This document shows, in pieces, positions 1 to 9,612 of a DNA stretch of 64,000 nucleotides. A program made the position numbers and the translations under genes. How positions within the stretch are numbered: the stretch's first letter is position 1; the number at the start of each line of letters is the position of its first letter. Source of the DNA: Hydrogenophilales bacterium CG_4_10_14_3_um_filter_63_21 (lineage in GTDB: Bacteria > Pseudomonadota > Gammaproteobacteria > Burkholderiales > Thiobacillaceae). The stretch is taken from assembly GCA_002784045.1 (NCBI GenBank), contig PFJX01000081.1, positions 38,566 through 102,565 of the forward strand, written 5' to 3'. Below the pieces are notes generated by a model. The model did not search any database. It saw only the letters and a program-made list of their open reading frames with translations, and was not told where the DNA came from.

Positions 1-1
1 C

Positions 2-742
2 CTTCCGCTTTCCGGCCAGATTCTGCCGGGTGACCTCCAGAACATTGCCCCCTTCGGGCAGGAAACCGTGGCCAACAGCCAGGCGGTGGTCATCAACAAC
101 AAGTTGCAGGAGCTGAAGAACAGCATTGAGGCCACCCGCGAGTGGCAGCGTGTGGGTGCCCTGCGCGGCAAGATTCTGGATGCCGATGGCGCGGTCATCT
201 ACGACCTGTACGACGAATTCGGCGTGGCCAAGAAGTCCATCAACATCGCCTTCGGGGTCGAGGCCACCGATGTCCGCAAGTTCTGCCTGGATGCCAAGCG
301 CCATGCCGAGAAGAAGCTCTCCGGCGTGATGGTCACCGGCTTCCGTGCCTTCTGCGATGCCGCCTTCTTCGATGCGCTGACTGGCCATGCCAATGTGCAG
401 AAGGCTTACGCGGCCTACCAGGAAGCGCAGGATCGCCTCGGTGGCGACATGCGTAGCGGCTTCCGCTACGGCGACATCGAGTTCGTGGAATACGACGTCA
501 CGGTATCCGGCCAGAAGTTCATCCCGGAAGGCGTGGCTCAGGTGTTCCCGGTGGCTCGCGGTGCCTTCGCCATGTACAACGCCCCGGCCAACTACAACGA
601 GACCGTCAACACCATCGGTCAGCCGTACTACGCCAAGGCCGAAGCCCGCAAGATGGGCAAGGGCTGGGACTTGGAAGTACAGGCCAACCCGCTGGCCCTG
701 TGCCTCTTCCCCGAAGCCCTGGTCGAGCTGAAGGCAGCCTAA
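2..742 (+). CDS. Phage major capsid protein E, 5' truncated by window edge
   Basis: The frame stays open upstream of the track's GTG at 68 (LPLSGQILPGDLQNIAPFGQETVANSQ...), so the true start is outside the window; sequence resembles the gpE capsid family. Confidence 0.8.
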   Translation, partial: LPLSGQILPGDLQNIAPFGQETVANSQAVVINNKLQELKNSIEATREWQRVGALRGKILDADGAVIYDLYDEFGVAKKSINIAFGVEATDVRKFCLDAKRHAEKKLSGVMVTGFRAFCDAAFFDALTGHANVQKAYAAYQEAQDRLGGDMRSGFRYGDIEFVEYDVTVSGQKFIPEGVAQVFPVARGAFAMYNAPANYNETVNTIGQPYYAKAEARKMGKGWDLEVQANPLALCLFPEALVELKAA

Positions 743-745
743 CCC

Positions 746-1189
746 ATGCGCTACTGCACCCTCGAAGACCTGACCCTGGCGATTCCGGCCCGGACGCTGG
801 CGCAGTTGTCCAACGACACTTCGCCCGCCACCGAGCCGAATCTCCCGGTCATCGAGCGTGCCGTGGCGCACGCCGAAGAGGTGATCGACGGCTACCTGCG
901 AAGCCGCTACGAGCTGCCGCTCAAGGATGTGCCCACGGTGGTGCGCGAGCTGACCGTCAACATCGCCAGGCACTGGCTTTACGCCCGCCGCCCGGAGGGC
1001 AAGGATGATCTGCCTCCGGCGGTGGTGCGGGCCTACAAGGCGGCAATGGACATGCTCGCGGCCATCCAGAAAGGAGCGCTGACCATCGGTGTCCAGGCTT
1101 CGCTTGGCTCCCAGCCGGAGCCAGGAAAGATGCGGGTGAAGACCAGCGGCTCACGTCTCTTCGGACGATCCACCCTGGACAAGTACTGA
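746..1189 (+). CDS. Mu gp36-like protein (DUF1320)
   Basis: MRYCTLEDLTLAIPARTLAQLSND...; position directly after the capsid gene. Confidence 0.75.
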   Translation: MRYCTLEDLTLAIPARTLAQLSNDTSPATEPNLPVIERAVAHAEEVIDGYLRSRYELPLKDVPTVVRELTVNIARHWLYARRPEGKDDLPPAVVRAYKAAMDMLAAIQKGALTIGVQASLGSQPEPGKMRVKTSGSRLFGRSTLDKY

Positions 1190-1190
1190 C

Positions 1191-1664
1191 ATGAGCGACA
1201 CGTTGATTCCCAACACCAGCGAGGCCCTCGAAGAGGCTGTGATTGCCCGACTGAAGGCCCGCTTTCCCGATCTGGAAGTGGAAGCCTTCCCCGATGACCC
1301 CGACGAATACCGGCTGAACCATCCCCTGGGTGCGCTGCTGGTGCGCTATCACGGCAGCAAGTTTGGCCCCCTGCTGGATACCGACCTGGTGGTACAGGAT
1401 CGGGTGATGGCAGTGGAGGTCACGCTGGTCTTCCGCAGCCTCAACGGCAAGGAAGGCATCTACGCCTACCTGGAAGCGGTACGGCTGGCGCTGGCGGGCT
1501 TCAAGCCGCCTGCCTTCGCAAAACTCAAGCCCATCGGCGAGGAATTCCTCTCCCAGGGCGGCGGCGAGTGGCGGTACGCCATCGACTTCGCCACGACCAC
1601 CACGGTGATCGAGGAAGGCGAACCCGACCTTGACCCGCTATCCACCCGAATCTCGTTCAAGTGA
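1191..1664 (+). CDS. Mu gp37-like (DUF1834-type) phage protein
   Basis: Size, sequence and position between gp36-like and sheath genes. Confidence 0.65.
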   Translation: MSDTLIPNTSEALEEAVIARLKARFPDLEVEAFPDDPDEYRLNHPLGALLVRYHGSKFGPLLDTDLVVQDRVMAVEVTLVFRSLNGKEGIYAYLEAVRLALAGFKPPAFAKLKPIGEEFLSQGGGEWRYAIDFATTTTVIEEGEPDLDPLSTRISFK

Positions 1665-1672
1665 GGAGAACC

Positions 1673-1909
1673 ATGAAATACCGTTATCAAGGGCCGGTCG
1701 ATTCGAGCGTCACGCTCAAAGTCGACGGCAAAGAGCAAGACGTGATGCTGTTCCGGGGCAAGCCTGTCGAGTTGCCCGAAGGCCACGACTACGTCCAGAT
1801 GCTGGTTGCCCTGGACTACCTGGTGCCGGAGAACGAAGCGCCCGCTGTGGCCGACGCCCAAGCTCCGGCTGACGCCCCCGACTCCACCCTCAAGAAAGGA
1901 GCCAAGTAA
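1673..1909 (+). CDS. Small phage protein upstream of the tail sheath
   Basis: ATG at 1673 preceded by GAGGAG; stop overlaps sheath start (TAATG). Track start at 1661 is GTG. Confidence 0.6.
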   Translation: MKYRYQGPVDSSVTLKVDGKEQDVMLFRGKPVELPEGHDYVQMLVALDYLVPENEAPAVADAQAPADAPDSTLKKGAK

Positions 1910-3345
1910 TGGCCGCCAACTTCCTGCATGGCGTTGAGACCATCGTAATCAAGGATGGCCCGCGCCCCGTCAAGCTGGTCAAGTCGGCAGTGACCGGCCT
2001 GATCGGCACCGCACCTACCGGCCCGGTGAATGTGCCGACGTTGGTCGCCGCCGACAAGGATGCCGCCCAGTTCGGCAGCGACCTGCCGGGTTTCACCATC
2101 GCCTCGGCGCTGGATGCCAACTTCGACCAGGGCCGCCCCACCTCCGGCGTGGTGATCGTGGTCAACGTGCTCAACCCCGCCATCCACAAGAGCAGCGTGG
2201 CCAATGAGTCGCTGACCTTCGGCGTGAATGATCGCGTCAAGCTCGCCTACCCGGCAGTGGCCAACCTGGTGCTCAAGAGCAACGATGGTGCGACCGCCTA
2301 CGCGGCAGGCACCGATTACACCCTGGATGCCGTGACCGGCACCCTGGTGCGCGTGGCTGGCGGCGGGATCGCCGTGGGGGCCACGGTCAAGGCTGTCAGC
2401 TACGACTATGCCGACCCGACCAAGGTGACTGCTGCCGACATCATCGGCGCGGTGGATGCCGCCGGTAAGCGCACTGGCATGCAGGCGCTGCTGGACAGCT
2501 TCACCCTGATGGGCTTCTTCCCCAAGCGCCTGATCGCGCCGGTGTACTGCACCCTGAACAGCGTCTCCACCGAACTGATTGCGATGGCCAACCGGCTGCG
2601 CGGTCGCGCCTATATCGATGCGCCCATCGGCATCACCCCGGCCCAGGCGATTGCCGGTCGCGGCCCGGAGGGAACCATCAACTTCAACACCTCCAGTGGC
2701 CGGGCGCGGCTGTTCTACCCCCACGTCAAGGTCTATGACGCCACGGCCAATACCGACCGCATGGAACCGCTCTCCCAGCGTGCGGCGGGCCTGGGCAACG
2801 CCATCGACATCGAGAAGGGCTATTGGTGGAGTATGTCCAACCAGGAGATCGTGGGCATCACCGGGATCGAGCGCACCATCAGCGCCATGATCAACGATCC
2901 CAACTGCGAGGCGAACCTGCTCAACGAGGTGGGCATCACCACGGTGTTCAACTCCTTCGGTACCGGCCTGCGCCTGTGGGGCAACCGCACGGCGGCCTGG
3001 CCGACCGATACGCACCCCTCGAACTTCGAGAACGTGCTGGCGGTGGGCGACATCATCGACGAATCCATCGAGTACTTCTGCCTTCAGTTCATCGACCAGC
3101 CGATCACCAATGCCTGGATCGACTCGGTGTCCGAGAGCGTCAATGCCTTCCTGCGCAAGCTGGTGGCCGATGGCGCGATCCTGGACGGTCGCTGCTGGTA
3201 CGACCCGGCGGACAACGAAGCCACCGAACTGGCGGCAGGCCATGTCACCTTCCGGCGCGACTACATGCCGCCCACCCCAGCCGAGCGCATCACCCACAAG
3301 ACGCGGGTGAACATCGACTACCTCAAAAACCTCGGCAAGAAATAA
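1909..3345 (+). CDS. Contractile tail sheath protein (P2 FI-like)
   Basis: MAANFLHGVETIVIKDGPRPVKLVKSAVTGLIGTAP...; 478 aa; followed by tube protein. Confidence 0.9.
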   Translation: MAANFLHGVETIVIKDGPRPVKLVKSAVTGLIGTAPTGPVNVPTLVAADKDAAQFGSDLPGFTIASALDANFDQGRPTSGVVIVVNVLNPAIHKSSVANESLTFGVNDRVKLAYPAVANLVLKSNDGATAYAAGTDYTLDAVTGTLVRVAGGGIAVGATVKAVSYDYADPTKVTAADIIGAVDAAGKRTGMQALLDSFTLMGFFPKRLIAPVYCTLNSVSTELIAMANRLRGRAYIDAPIGITPAQAIAGRGPEGTINFNTSSGRARLFYPHVKVYDATANTDRMEPLSQRAAGLGNAIDIEKGYWWSMSNQEIVGITGIERTISAMINDPNCEANLLNEVGITTVFNSFGTGLRLWGNRTAAWPTDTHPSNFENVLAVGDIIDESIEYFCLQFIDQPITNAWIDSVSESVNAFLRKLVADGAILDGRCWYDPADNEATELAAGHVTFRRDYMPPTPAERITHKTRVNIDYLKNLGKK

Positions 3346-3354
3346 GGAGGCCCC

Positions 3355-3870
3355 ATGAGCGTCAGCATCAATCGCATCACCAACGCCAACGTCTACCTAG
3401 ACGGCGGCACCCTGCTAGGCAAGGCCGAGGAAATCAAGCTGCCCGATGTCACCGCCAAGATGTCCGAGCACAAGGCCCTGGGCATGGTCGGCACCATCGA
3501 ACTGCCCTCCGGCTTCGACAAGATGGAAGGCGAGATCAAGTGGTCATCCTTCTACAAGGACGTGATGACCAAGGTGGCCAACCCCTTCAAGTTCGTGTCG
3601 CTCCAGGTGCGTTGCAGCGTGGAGACCTACACCAGCCAGGGGCGTACCGAGCAGAAGTCGCTGGTCACCTTCCTGACTGTCGCCTTCAAGAAGAACCCAG
3701 GCGGCACCTTCAAGCAGCACGACAACGCGGAATTCCCGACCGGCTTCGCCTGCTACTACATCAAGCAGGTGCTGGACGGCCAGGACATCCTGGAATTCGA
3801 CCCCATGTCGAACATCTACAAGGTGGCGGGCGAGGATCAACTCGCCAACTATCGCGCCAACATCGAGTAA
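3355..3870 (+). CDS. Phage major tail tube protein (P2 FII-like)
   Basis: 171 aa, directly after sheath, AAGGAGG upstream. Confidence 0.88.
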   Translation: MSVSINRITNANVYLDGGTLLGKAEEIKLPDVTAKMSEHKALGMVGTIELPSGFDKMEGEIKWSSFYKDVMTKVANPFKFVSLQVRCSVETYTSQGRTEQKSLVTFLTVAFKKNPGGTFKQHDNAEFPTGFACYYIKQVLDGQDILEFDPMSNIYKVAGEDQLANYRANIE

Positions 3871-3884
3871 GAAAGGACTGACAC

Positions 3885-4172
3885 ATGGCTGAAACTGCAA
3901 CCCAGAAACCGGGCGTACTCAAGGAAGTCAAGCTCCCCAGTGGTGCCCAGGCGATCTTCTACCGCCGCAAGGGTGTTGCCCTCATCAATGCCCAGCGCAA
4001 GGCCGGTGGCGACTCCTCCCGCGTGGCCTTTGCCCTGCTGTCGGAAATCGTCGAGGTCGACGGCAAGCCCTGCCTGATGGAAGACTTCGACGAAATGGAT
4101 CTGTTCGACGTGATGCGCCTCTCCGAGGAGCTGGGTGAATTGGGAAAGTCTGGCCAGACGCCCAAGCCCTGA
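3885..4172 (+). CDS. Phage tail assembly protein (gpE-like), zero-frame product
   Basis: 95 aa between tube and tape measure. Confidence 0.8.
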   Translation: MAETATQKPGVLKEVKLPSGAQAIFYRRKGVALINAQRKAGGDSSRVAFALLSEIVEVDGKPCLMEDFDEMDLFDVMRLSEELGELGKSGQTPKP

Positions 4173-4312
4173 TCCAGATGGCCGAGACCGTGCATACCGG
4201 TCTCGACCGCCTGGCTGAGATGGACTTGGCTGACCTGGCCTACTGGTGCCTGGAGACCAGGCGATACCTGGAGGCAAAGGCCGAGGCCATGCAAGCCCAG
4301 ATGCAAAGATGA
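3885..4312 (+). CDS. Tail assembly E-E' fusion produced by -1 ribosomal frameshifting
   Basis: GGGAAAG heptamer (4142-4148) phased as G GGA AAG; -1 frame open to TGA at 4310-4312: ...GKVWPDAQALIQMAETVHTGLDRLAEMDLADLAYWCLETRRYLEAKAEAMQAQMQR*. Confidence 0.85.
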
Positions 4313-4314
4313 AG

Positions 4315-4350
4315 ATGCCCGCCCAGGGTGACAACTGAGGCGGGCATTTT
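4315..4350 (+). terminator. Intrinsic terminator after the E/E' region
   Basis: ATGCCCGCC ... GGCGGGCAT perfect 9-bp stem followed by TTT. Confidence 0.7.
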
Positions 4351-4363
4351 ACGTTCACCACCG

Positions 4364-4392
4364 ACCGCCGCTCAGGCGGTTTTCTTGTTTTA
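4364..4392 (+). terminator. Second tandem stem-loop terminator
   Basis: ACCGCC-GCTCA-GGCGGT followed by TTTTCTTGTTTT. Confidence 0.55.
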
Positions 4393-4430
4393 AAGCGGAT
4401 TAAAAGACGGTCTCGACCGACATGAGGAAA

Positions 4431-4688
4431 CTACCGCCATTGATGCCAAGCGGTAGGTCTCGGATGACGGCGGCGGACTGGCGAAAGGCGGTTCTTCAAG
4501 CAGCGCCAGCCCAACACAGCCATCGGTCGGACTAGGGCGGCGGCGAGCAGGACAGCAGCGGCCAGGGCCACACCGATGATGGCGGCGCTGAACGTCAGCC
4601 CGAAGGCCACCGCGAGCACAACGGCAACTCCACCCACCAAGGATGGAGCCAGCCAGTACGCGAAGCCAAGTTTCAGCAAGTTGTCCAT
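4431..4688 (-). CDS. Small predicted membrane protein, antisense in the tail operon
   Basis: 85 aa with two hydrophobic segments (WLAPSLVGGVAVVLAVAFGLTF; AAIIGVALAAAVLLAAALV); fills an otherwise empty gap. Confidence 0.4.
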   Translation of the reverse strand: MDNLLKLGFAYWLAPSLVGGVAVVLAVAFGLTFSAAIIGVALAAAVLLAAALVRPMAVLGWRCLKNRLSPVRRRHPRPTAWHQWR

Positions 4689-4704
4689 GTCAGGAGTTTA
4701 GATC

Positions 4705-7467
4705 GTGTCCACCAGTCTGATGACCATCGGTCTGATGCTCAAAGCCTACGACCAGATGTCGGCGGTGGTGTCATCAGCATCGAGCAAGTCTATTGCCAGT
4801 TTGGGCCAGGTACAGGAGAAGTTCAAGAACCTCTCCGACCAGGCGGAACAGTTTGGCCGCGCCACCCTGGCCAGCGGCATGATTGCGGCGGGTTCTGTCG
4901 CCAAGCCCCTGCAAGCCTTCGCTCAGTTGGAAGACGCCACCACCAGCCTGAAGGTGGCGATGATGAACAACTTGGGGCAGGTTCCGCACCAGTTCGAGGC
5001 CATCAACAAGCAGGCCATCCAATTGGGGAACATCTTGCCTGGTACCACGGCTGACTTTATCGGCGCAGCCCGCGCCCTAAAGGAACAGGGTACGGAGTTG
5101 GACACTATCGTCAACGGCGGCCTCAAGTCTGCGTCCTATCTCTCGGTGCTGCTCAAGATGCCCGCCCAGGAGGCCGCCGAAATGGTGGCCAAGCTGCGCG
5201 AGTCTTACGGCCTGGCCGACAACGAGTTGGAGAAGATGGCCGACCTCACCCAGCGGGCGCGGTTTGCCTTCGGCATGACGCCGCAGGACATCAAGATCGC
5301 CTCCAGCTACTCCGGGGCCACCCAGAACATCCTCGGCCTGACTGGACTGGAAAACGCCAAGAAACTGTTGGCCATGCAGGGCCTAGGGGCCGGGGTGTCG
5401 CTGGAGGGGTCGAGCTGGGGCACGAACTTCTCCATGCTGTTGAGCCGCACGGCGGAATCGAAAGACCGGCTGGCCAAGAACAGCAAGGAAATGCGGGCTA
5501 TCAACGAGGAGATGAAGGCATACGGGATCAACCTTCAATTCTTCGACGACAAAGGGAAGTTCATGGGCCTGGACAACCTGGTCAAGCAGTTAGAGAAGAC
5601 CAAGGTTATGCAGGATGTAGATCAGATCAACATGTTCAAGAAGCTGTTCGGGGTGGAAGCTGGCCGCCCTGCACAAATAATCGCTCAAAAGGGATTCACG
5701 GGTTATCAGGAAGCAATCCAGAAAATGGAGCGGCAGGCCAGCCTTCAACAACGCATCGAGTTGTCGCTCACCACCATCAAGAACAAGTGGGAGGCGCTGA
5801 CCGGCACGCTCACCAATGCACTGGCAGCGGTCGGCGAGCCGATTGCCAACTTCATCGCCCCGGCCATCGTGGCGCTGAATGAATTCGTCGGCGGGCCCAT
5901 GATGGACTTCATCGGGCGGAATCAGACACTGGTCGGCGTGATCGGAACCTCTGTCCTGGTCATCGGTCTGCTGGCGATTGCGCTAGGCACATTGGGCCTG
6001 GTGGCAGGCACGGCGGGAAAATTCATCGTGGGCGGCATGGGGGCCATCCAGGGCATGGCAGCCGCGTCACGTTTCGCCATTGGATGGCTGGCTACGCACC
6101 GCCTGGAGATTCTGCGGCTGATGGGGGTGCAACGCGCCCAGATTGCCATCCAGAACCTGCAAAACGCGGTCGTCTACCGGGGAGGGGTCTGGCAGGCGAT
6201 CCAGTACGCGCTGCTGACCACCCGTTACCGGATGCTGGCGATGGTGGCCGCCACCCGCGCCTGGATCGTGGCCATGTCCGGCCAACTCGTGGCGGGCATC
6301 GGCGCTGCCGTGACGGCGATGCGAGCATGGGCAGTTGCCTCGCTGGCTTGGATACGCACCAACCTGCTGACCGTGGCCGGGCTGCGGGGCTTGGCAGCAT
6401 CGTTTGCCGGTTCCCTGGTGACAGGCATCAAGGCGGCCATCATGGCTGTCAGGGCGTTCTCGGTGGCGCTGCTGGCCAATCCCATCGGTCTCATCGTGGC
6501 CGTGGTGGCTGGTGCTGCTTTCCTCATTTACAAATACTGGAAACCGATTGCAGCCTTCTTCTCTGGCCTGTGGGCGGGCCTCAAGGCGGGACTGGCTCCA
6601 CTGGCCCCCGCTTTCCGCCAGTTCGCCGCCCTGGCCACGACGGCGCTGTCGCCGATCACGACACCCTTGCGTGCCCTCTGGAATTGGCTGTCGCGCATCT
6701 TCGGGCAGGTTGAGGATACCGGCGGTGCGGCCCGCAACCTGGGCGTGGCCGTGGGTCAAGGCGTGGCGCGTGCCATCCTCTGGGTGGGCCGCTTGGTCAA
6801 GTCGGTTTTCGAGCTGCCAGGCAAGTTCTTTGATGCAGGCGCAGCCATCGTGCAAGGGCTATGGCGTGGCATCGAGTCGCTGGCCAGCAAGCCTATCGAG
6901 GCCATCAAGAAGATTGGCACCGACGTGGCCGGGGCGTTCAAGAGCCTGCTTGGCATCCGTTCACCGTCCCGTGTCTTCATGGGCTTCGGCGCGAACATCG
7001 GCGAAGGTGTGGAAGTGGGCATGGGGCGGACGGTGGACAAGGTGCGCCAGGCCGCCGGAGCTTTGGCGCTGGCCGGTGTGGCTGGTTTCGGCCAGCCTGC
7101 GCTGGCAACGCCTGCTCCGTACAAGGCCACGGTGTCAGCCGTCGCTCCGGCGGTGGCGGCAGGCCGTGTGCCCGATGTGCCCTCGCTGGCATCCCCCGTG
7201 GTGCCCGTGGTTCCGATGCCAGCAGTGGCTGCGGGTGGCGTGCGGGGCAGTGTCAGTGCCGTTGGGCCGGTACGCATGCCTGCCCAGGCGGCCGGGCAAG
7301 GTGCGGCGTTTGGTGGCGCGGTCACGGTGCATTTCAGTCCGACCATCCAGGTCAATGGCGGTGGCGATGTGGGTGGCCAGGTGAAGACCGCCCTGGCAGA
7401 CGGCTACCGTGAATTCGAGGCATTCATGCGCCGGTTCATGGCCGAGCAACAGCGGAGGAGCTTCTGA
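4705..7467 (+). CDS. Phage tail tape measure protein
   Basis: 920 aa, TP901-like N-terminus and hydrophobic centre; GTG start with AGGAG upstream. Confidence 0.9.
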   Translation: MSTSLMTIGLMLKAYDQMSAVVSSASSKSIASLGQVQEKFKNLSDQAEQFGRATLASGMIAAGSVAKPLQAFAQLEDATTSLKVAMMNNLGQVPHQFEAINKQAIQLGNILPGTTADFIGAARALKEQGTELDTIVNGGLKSASYLSVLLKMPAQEAAEMVAKLRESYGLADNELEKMADLTQRARFAFGMTPQDIKIASSYSGATQNILGLTGLENAKKLLAMQGLGAGVSLEGSSWGTNFSMLLSRTAESKDRLAKNSKEMRAINEEMKAYGINLQFFDDKGKFMGLDNLVKQLEKTKVMQDVDQINMFKKLFGVEAGRPAQIIAQKGFTGYQEAIQKMERQASLQQRIELSLTTIKNKWEALTGTLTNALAAVGEPIANFIAPAIVALNEFVGGPMMDFIGRNQTLVGVIGTSVLVIGLLAIALGTLGLVAGTAGKFIVGGMGAIQGMAAASRFAIGWLATHRLEILRLMGVQRAQIAIQNLQNAVVYRGGVWQAIQYALLTTRYRMLAMVAATRAWIVAMSGQLVAGIGAAVTAMRAWAVASLAWIRTNLLTVAGLRGLAASFAGSLVTGIKAAIMAVRAFSVALLANPIGLIVAVVAGAAFLIYKYWKPIAAFFSGLWAGLKAGLAPLAPAFRQFAALATTALSPITTPLRALWNWLSRIFGQVEDTGGAARNLGVAVGQGVARAILWVGRLVKSVFELPGKFFDAGAAIVQGLWRGIESLASKPIEAIKKIGTDVAGAFKSLLGIRSPSRVFMGFGANIGEGVEVGMGRTVDKVRQAAGALALAGVAGFGQPALATPAPYKATVSAVAPAVAAGRVPDVPSLASPVVPVVPMPAVAAGGVRGSVSAVGPVRMPAQAAGQGAAFGGAVTVHFSPTIQVNGGGDVGGQVKTALADGYREFEAFMRRFMAEQQRRSF

Positions 7468-8384
7468 TGCAATTCGCACTCCTGGGCGATGTCCAGTTCG
7501 AGCTGATCACCTATTTCGACGGCCTGGAGGGGCGCTTTGCCTCGGACTATGCCGAGCACGCCCTGATCGAAGGCAAGCCCCGCTTGCAGTGGATCGGCGA
7601 GCGCCTGGACGAATGGACGCTCAAGCTCAAGTTCCACCAGCTTTTCTGCGACCCGGAACTGGAGCTGGCCCGGCTGCGGGATGCGATGGCAACCCACGAT
7701 CCTCTGCCCTTCGTGCTGGCCACGGGCGAGTACAAGGGGGAATTCGTCATTGCCGAGATTTCGGCGGTGTCCGAGCAGACGGATCGCCAGGGCGGCCTGG
7801 TCGAGGTGGCGGCCACCCTCAATCTGAAGGAATGCCCCGACCCGGAGGGCGAGCGCAGCGCCGAGTCCCGGTCTTCGGCAGTGGCGTTGTGGCGTGCTGA
7901 TCGCCCCTTGCCCCCCGCCGTCAAAACGGGGCTGCTGGATCAGGCCAAGCCGAACATGGCCAGCACCTGGCTGAAGGATGCGATGGTGGCCGGGCGCGAT
8001 GTGGTGGGGGCTTTCCGCGCAGCCAGCGATATCGTCTCGCTGGGTCGGCAGTTGGCTTCCAATCCTTTTATGGCCGTGGAGCGGTTGGCCTATGGCGTGC
8101 CCAGCTTTGACGGCCTGGCCAGGGCGGCGGATCGCTTTGGCGTCAGCCTTCAGCCGCTGACCAGCACGCTGGCGGAAGCCAGGCCACTCATGACGGTGGC
8201 CAGTCGGGTGGCGGGTGAAGCCCGCAGCGCATCCGGCGCATTGGGCGGGCTGACCACGGGCAACCTGGTGGGCCGTCTCGATGCCCTGGGCGGCAACCTC
8301 TCCAACATGGGGCGGCACCTGGATGTTGCCGCGCCGCAGCTTGCCCGGCTCTCTGCCCGTGTGGCGGTTCGGGAGGTGGTATGA
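7467..8384 (+). CDS. P2 GpU-like tail protein with extended C-terminus
   Basis: MQFALLGDVQFELITYFDGLEGRFASDYAEHALIEGKPRLQWIGERLDEWTLKLKFH; overlaps gpX. Confidence 0.82.
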   Translation: MQFALLGDVQFELITYFDGLEGRFASDYAEHALIEGKPRLQWIGERLDEWTLKLKFHQLFCDPELELARLRDAMATHDPLPFVLATGEYKGEFVIAEISAVSEQTDRQGGLVEVAATLNLKECPDPEGERSAESRSSAVALWRADRPLPPAVKTGLLDQAKPNMASTWLKDAMVAGRDVVGAFRAASDIVSLGRQLASNPFMAVERLAYGVPSFDGLARAADRFGVSLQPLTSTLAEARPLMTVASRVAGEARSASGALGGLTTGNLVGRLDALGGNLSNMGRHLDVAAPQLARLSARVAVREVV

Positions 8385-8596
8385 ACCATATCCGCCACAT
8401 CACCACGGAAGGGGAACGCTGGGACTTGCTGGCGTGGCGCTACTACGGCGATGCCACGGCCTACGAGCGGATCATCACGGCCAATCCTGCCGTGCCATTC
8501 GTTGAGACCTTGCCGGGCGGGATTGAGTTGGCCATACCCGTGATTGAGGTGAGCGCCACGATTTCACCAGAGGAGCTGCCGCCGTGGAAAGTGTGA
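8381..8596 (+). CDS. P2 GpX-like tail protein
   Basis: MNHIRHITTEGERWDLLAWRYYGDATAYERIITANP LysM-like. Confidence 0.88.
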   Translation: MNHIRHITTEGERWDLLAWRYYGDATAYERIITANPAVPFVETLPGGIELAIPVIEVSATISPEELPPWKV

Positions 8597-9612
8597 CCCC
8601 CAAGACCCGTAAGCCGGTGCCGCACCCGGTGTTCAAAGTGCAGATGAACAACAAGGACGTGACCGCCGTGCTGACCCCTCATTTGCTGTCCGTCAGCTAC
8701 GTGGATTTTCTCGAAGGCGAGGCAGACACCCTGGATGTTCGAGTGGAGGATGTCGATGGGCGTTTCCGTGGCAAGTGGTACCCAGCCAAGGGCCAAACGC
8801 TGGAGTTGGAGTTCGGCTACGAGGGGGAAACCTTGCAAAAGGCCGGGCTGTTCGAGATCGACGAAATAGAAGGCGAAGGCCCGCCCGATGTGGTGGTGAT
8901 CCGTGCCATCGCCGCCGGGGTCAAAAGCCCTCAGCGCACCCACCAGGGCAAGGCTTACGACAACACCACGCTGGCCGCCATCGCTCAACAGGTGGCCCGC
9001 CGCTTGAAGTTGCAGCTCAAGGGCAAGATCGAACCGATCAAGATCACCCGCGTCACGCAAATCCACGAGAACGATCTGACCTTCATGCGCCGCCTGGCGG
9101 GGGAGTATGGCTACGCCTTCAGCGTCAAGGGCAGCAAGATGGTGTTCTTCAAGAAGGCCGAGCTGCGCCAGTGCAAGCCGATCCTGGTGCTCAACCGTAC
9201 CGACCTGACCCGGTATCACATCCGCGACAAGATCATGGGCGTGCCGAAGGATGCCCAGGTGGCTTACCACGACCCGAAAACCAAGCGGCTGAAGCATTAC
9301 AAGGTACGCAACACCGACGTTGCGACCAGCGATGACCGGATCAAGCTGAACGTGCGGGCGGAAACCGATGAGCAGGCCAGGGTCAAGGCACAGGCCGCCC
9401 TGGACGATGCTAATGCCGACGCCACCCAGCTTGAGCTGACGGTAATCGGCAACCCCAAGCTGGTGGCCGGGATCAACTTCTCACTGGATGGCATGGGGCG
9501 CTTCGGCGGCACCTACCAGGTGGTCAGGAGCCGCCACGACATCGAGCGCGGTAGCGGCTACCGTACCGAGATCGAGGCCAAGCGGGTGCAGGAGGGCAAG
9601 GCCAATGGCTGA
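8584..9612 (+). CDS. Phage late control protein D (tail hub)
   Basis: 342 aa, position after gpX; GTG start. Confidence 0.88.
   Translation: MESVTPKTRKPVPHPVFKVQMNNKDVTAVLTPHLLSVSYVDFLEGEADTLDVRVEDVDGRFRGKWYPAKGQTLELEFGYEGETLQKAGLFEIDEIEGEGPPDVVVIRAIAAGVKSPQRTHQGKAYDNTTLAAIAQQVARRLKLQLKGKIEPIKITRVTQIHENDLTFMRRLAGEYGYAFSVKGSKMVFFKKAELRQCKPILVLNRTDLTRYHIRDKIMGVPKDAQVAYHDPKTKRLKHYKVRNTDVATSDDRIKLNVRAETDEQARVKAQAALDDANADATQLELTVIGNPKLVAGINFSLDGMGRFGGTYQVVRSRHDIERGSGYRTEIEAKRVQEGKANG

Noticed and set aside
1816-3297. 493-aa minus-strand ORF
   Set aside because: Antisense to the tail sheath gene; low-complexity His/Gly/Val/Arg-rich shadow frame.
2823-3881. 352-aa plus-strand ORF overlapping sheath and tube genes
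   Set aside because: Arg/His/Gly-rich out-of-frame reading of the sheath and tube genes.
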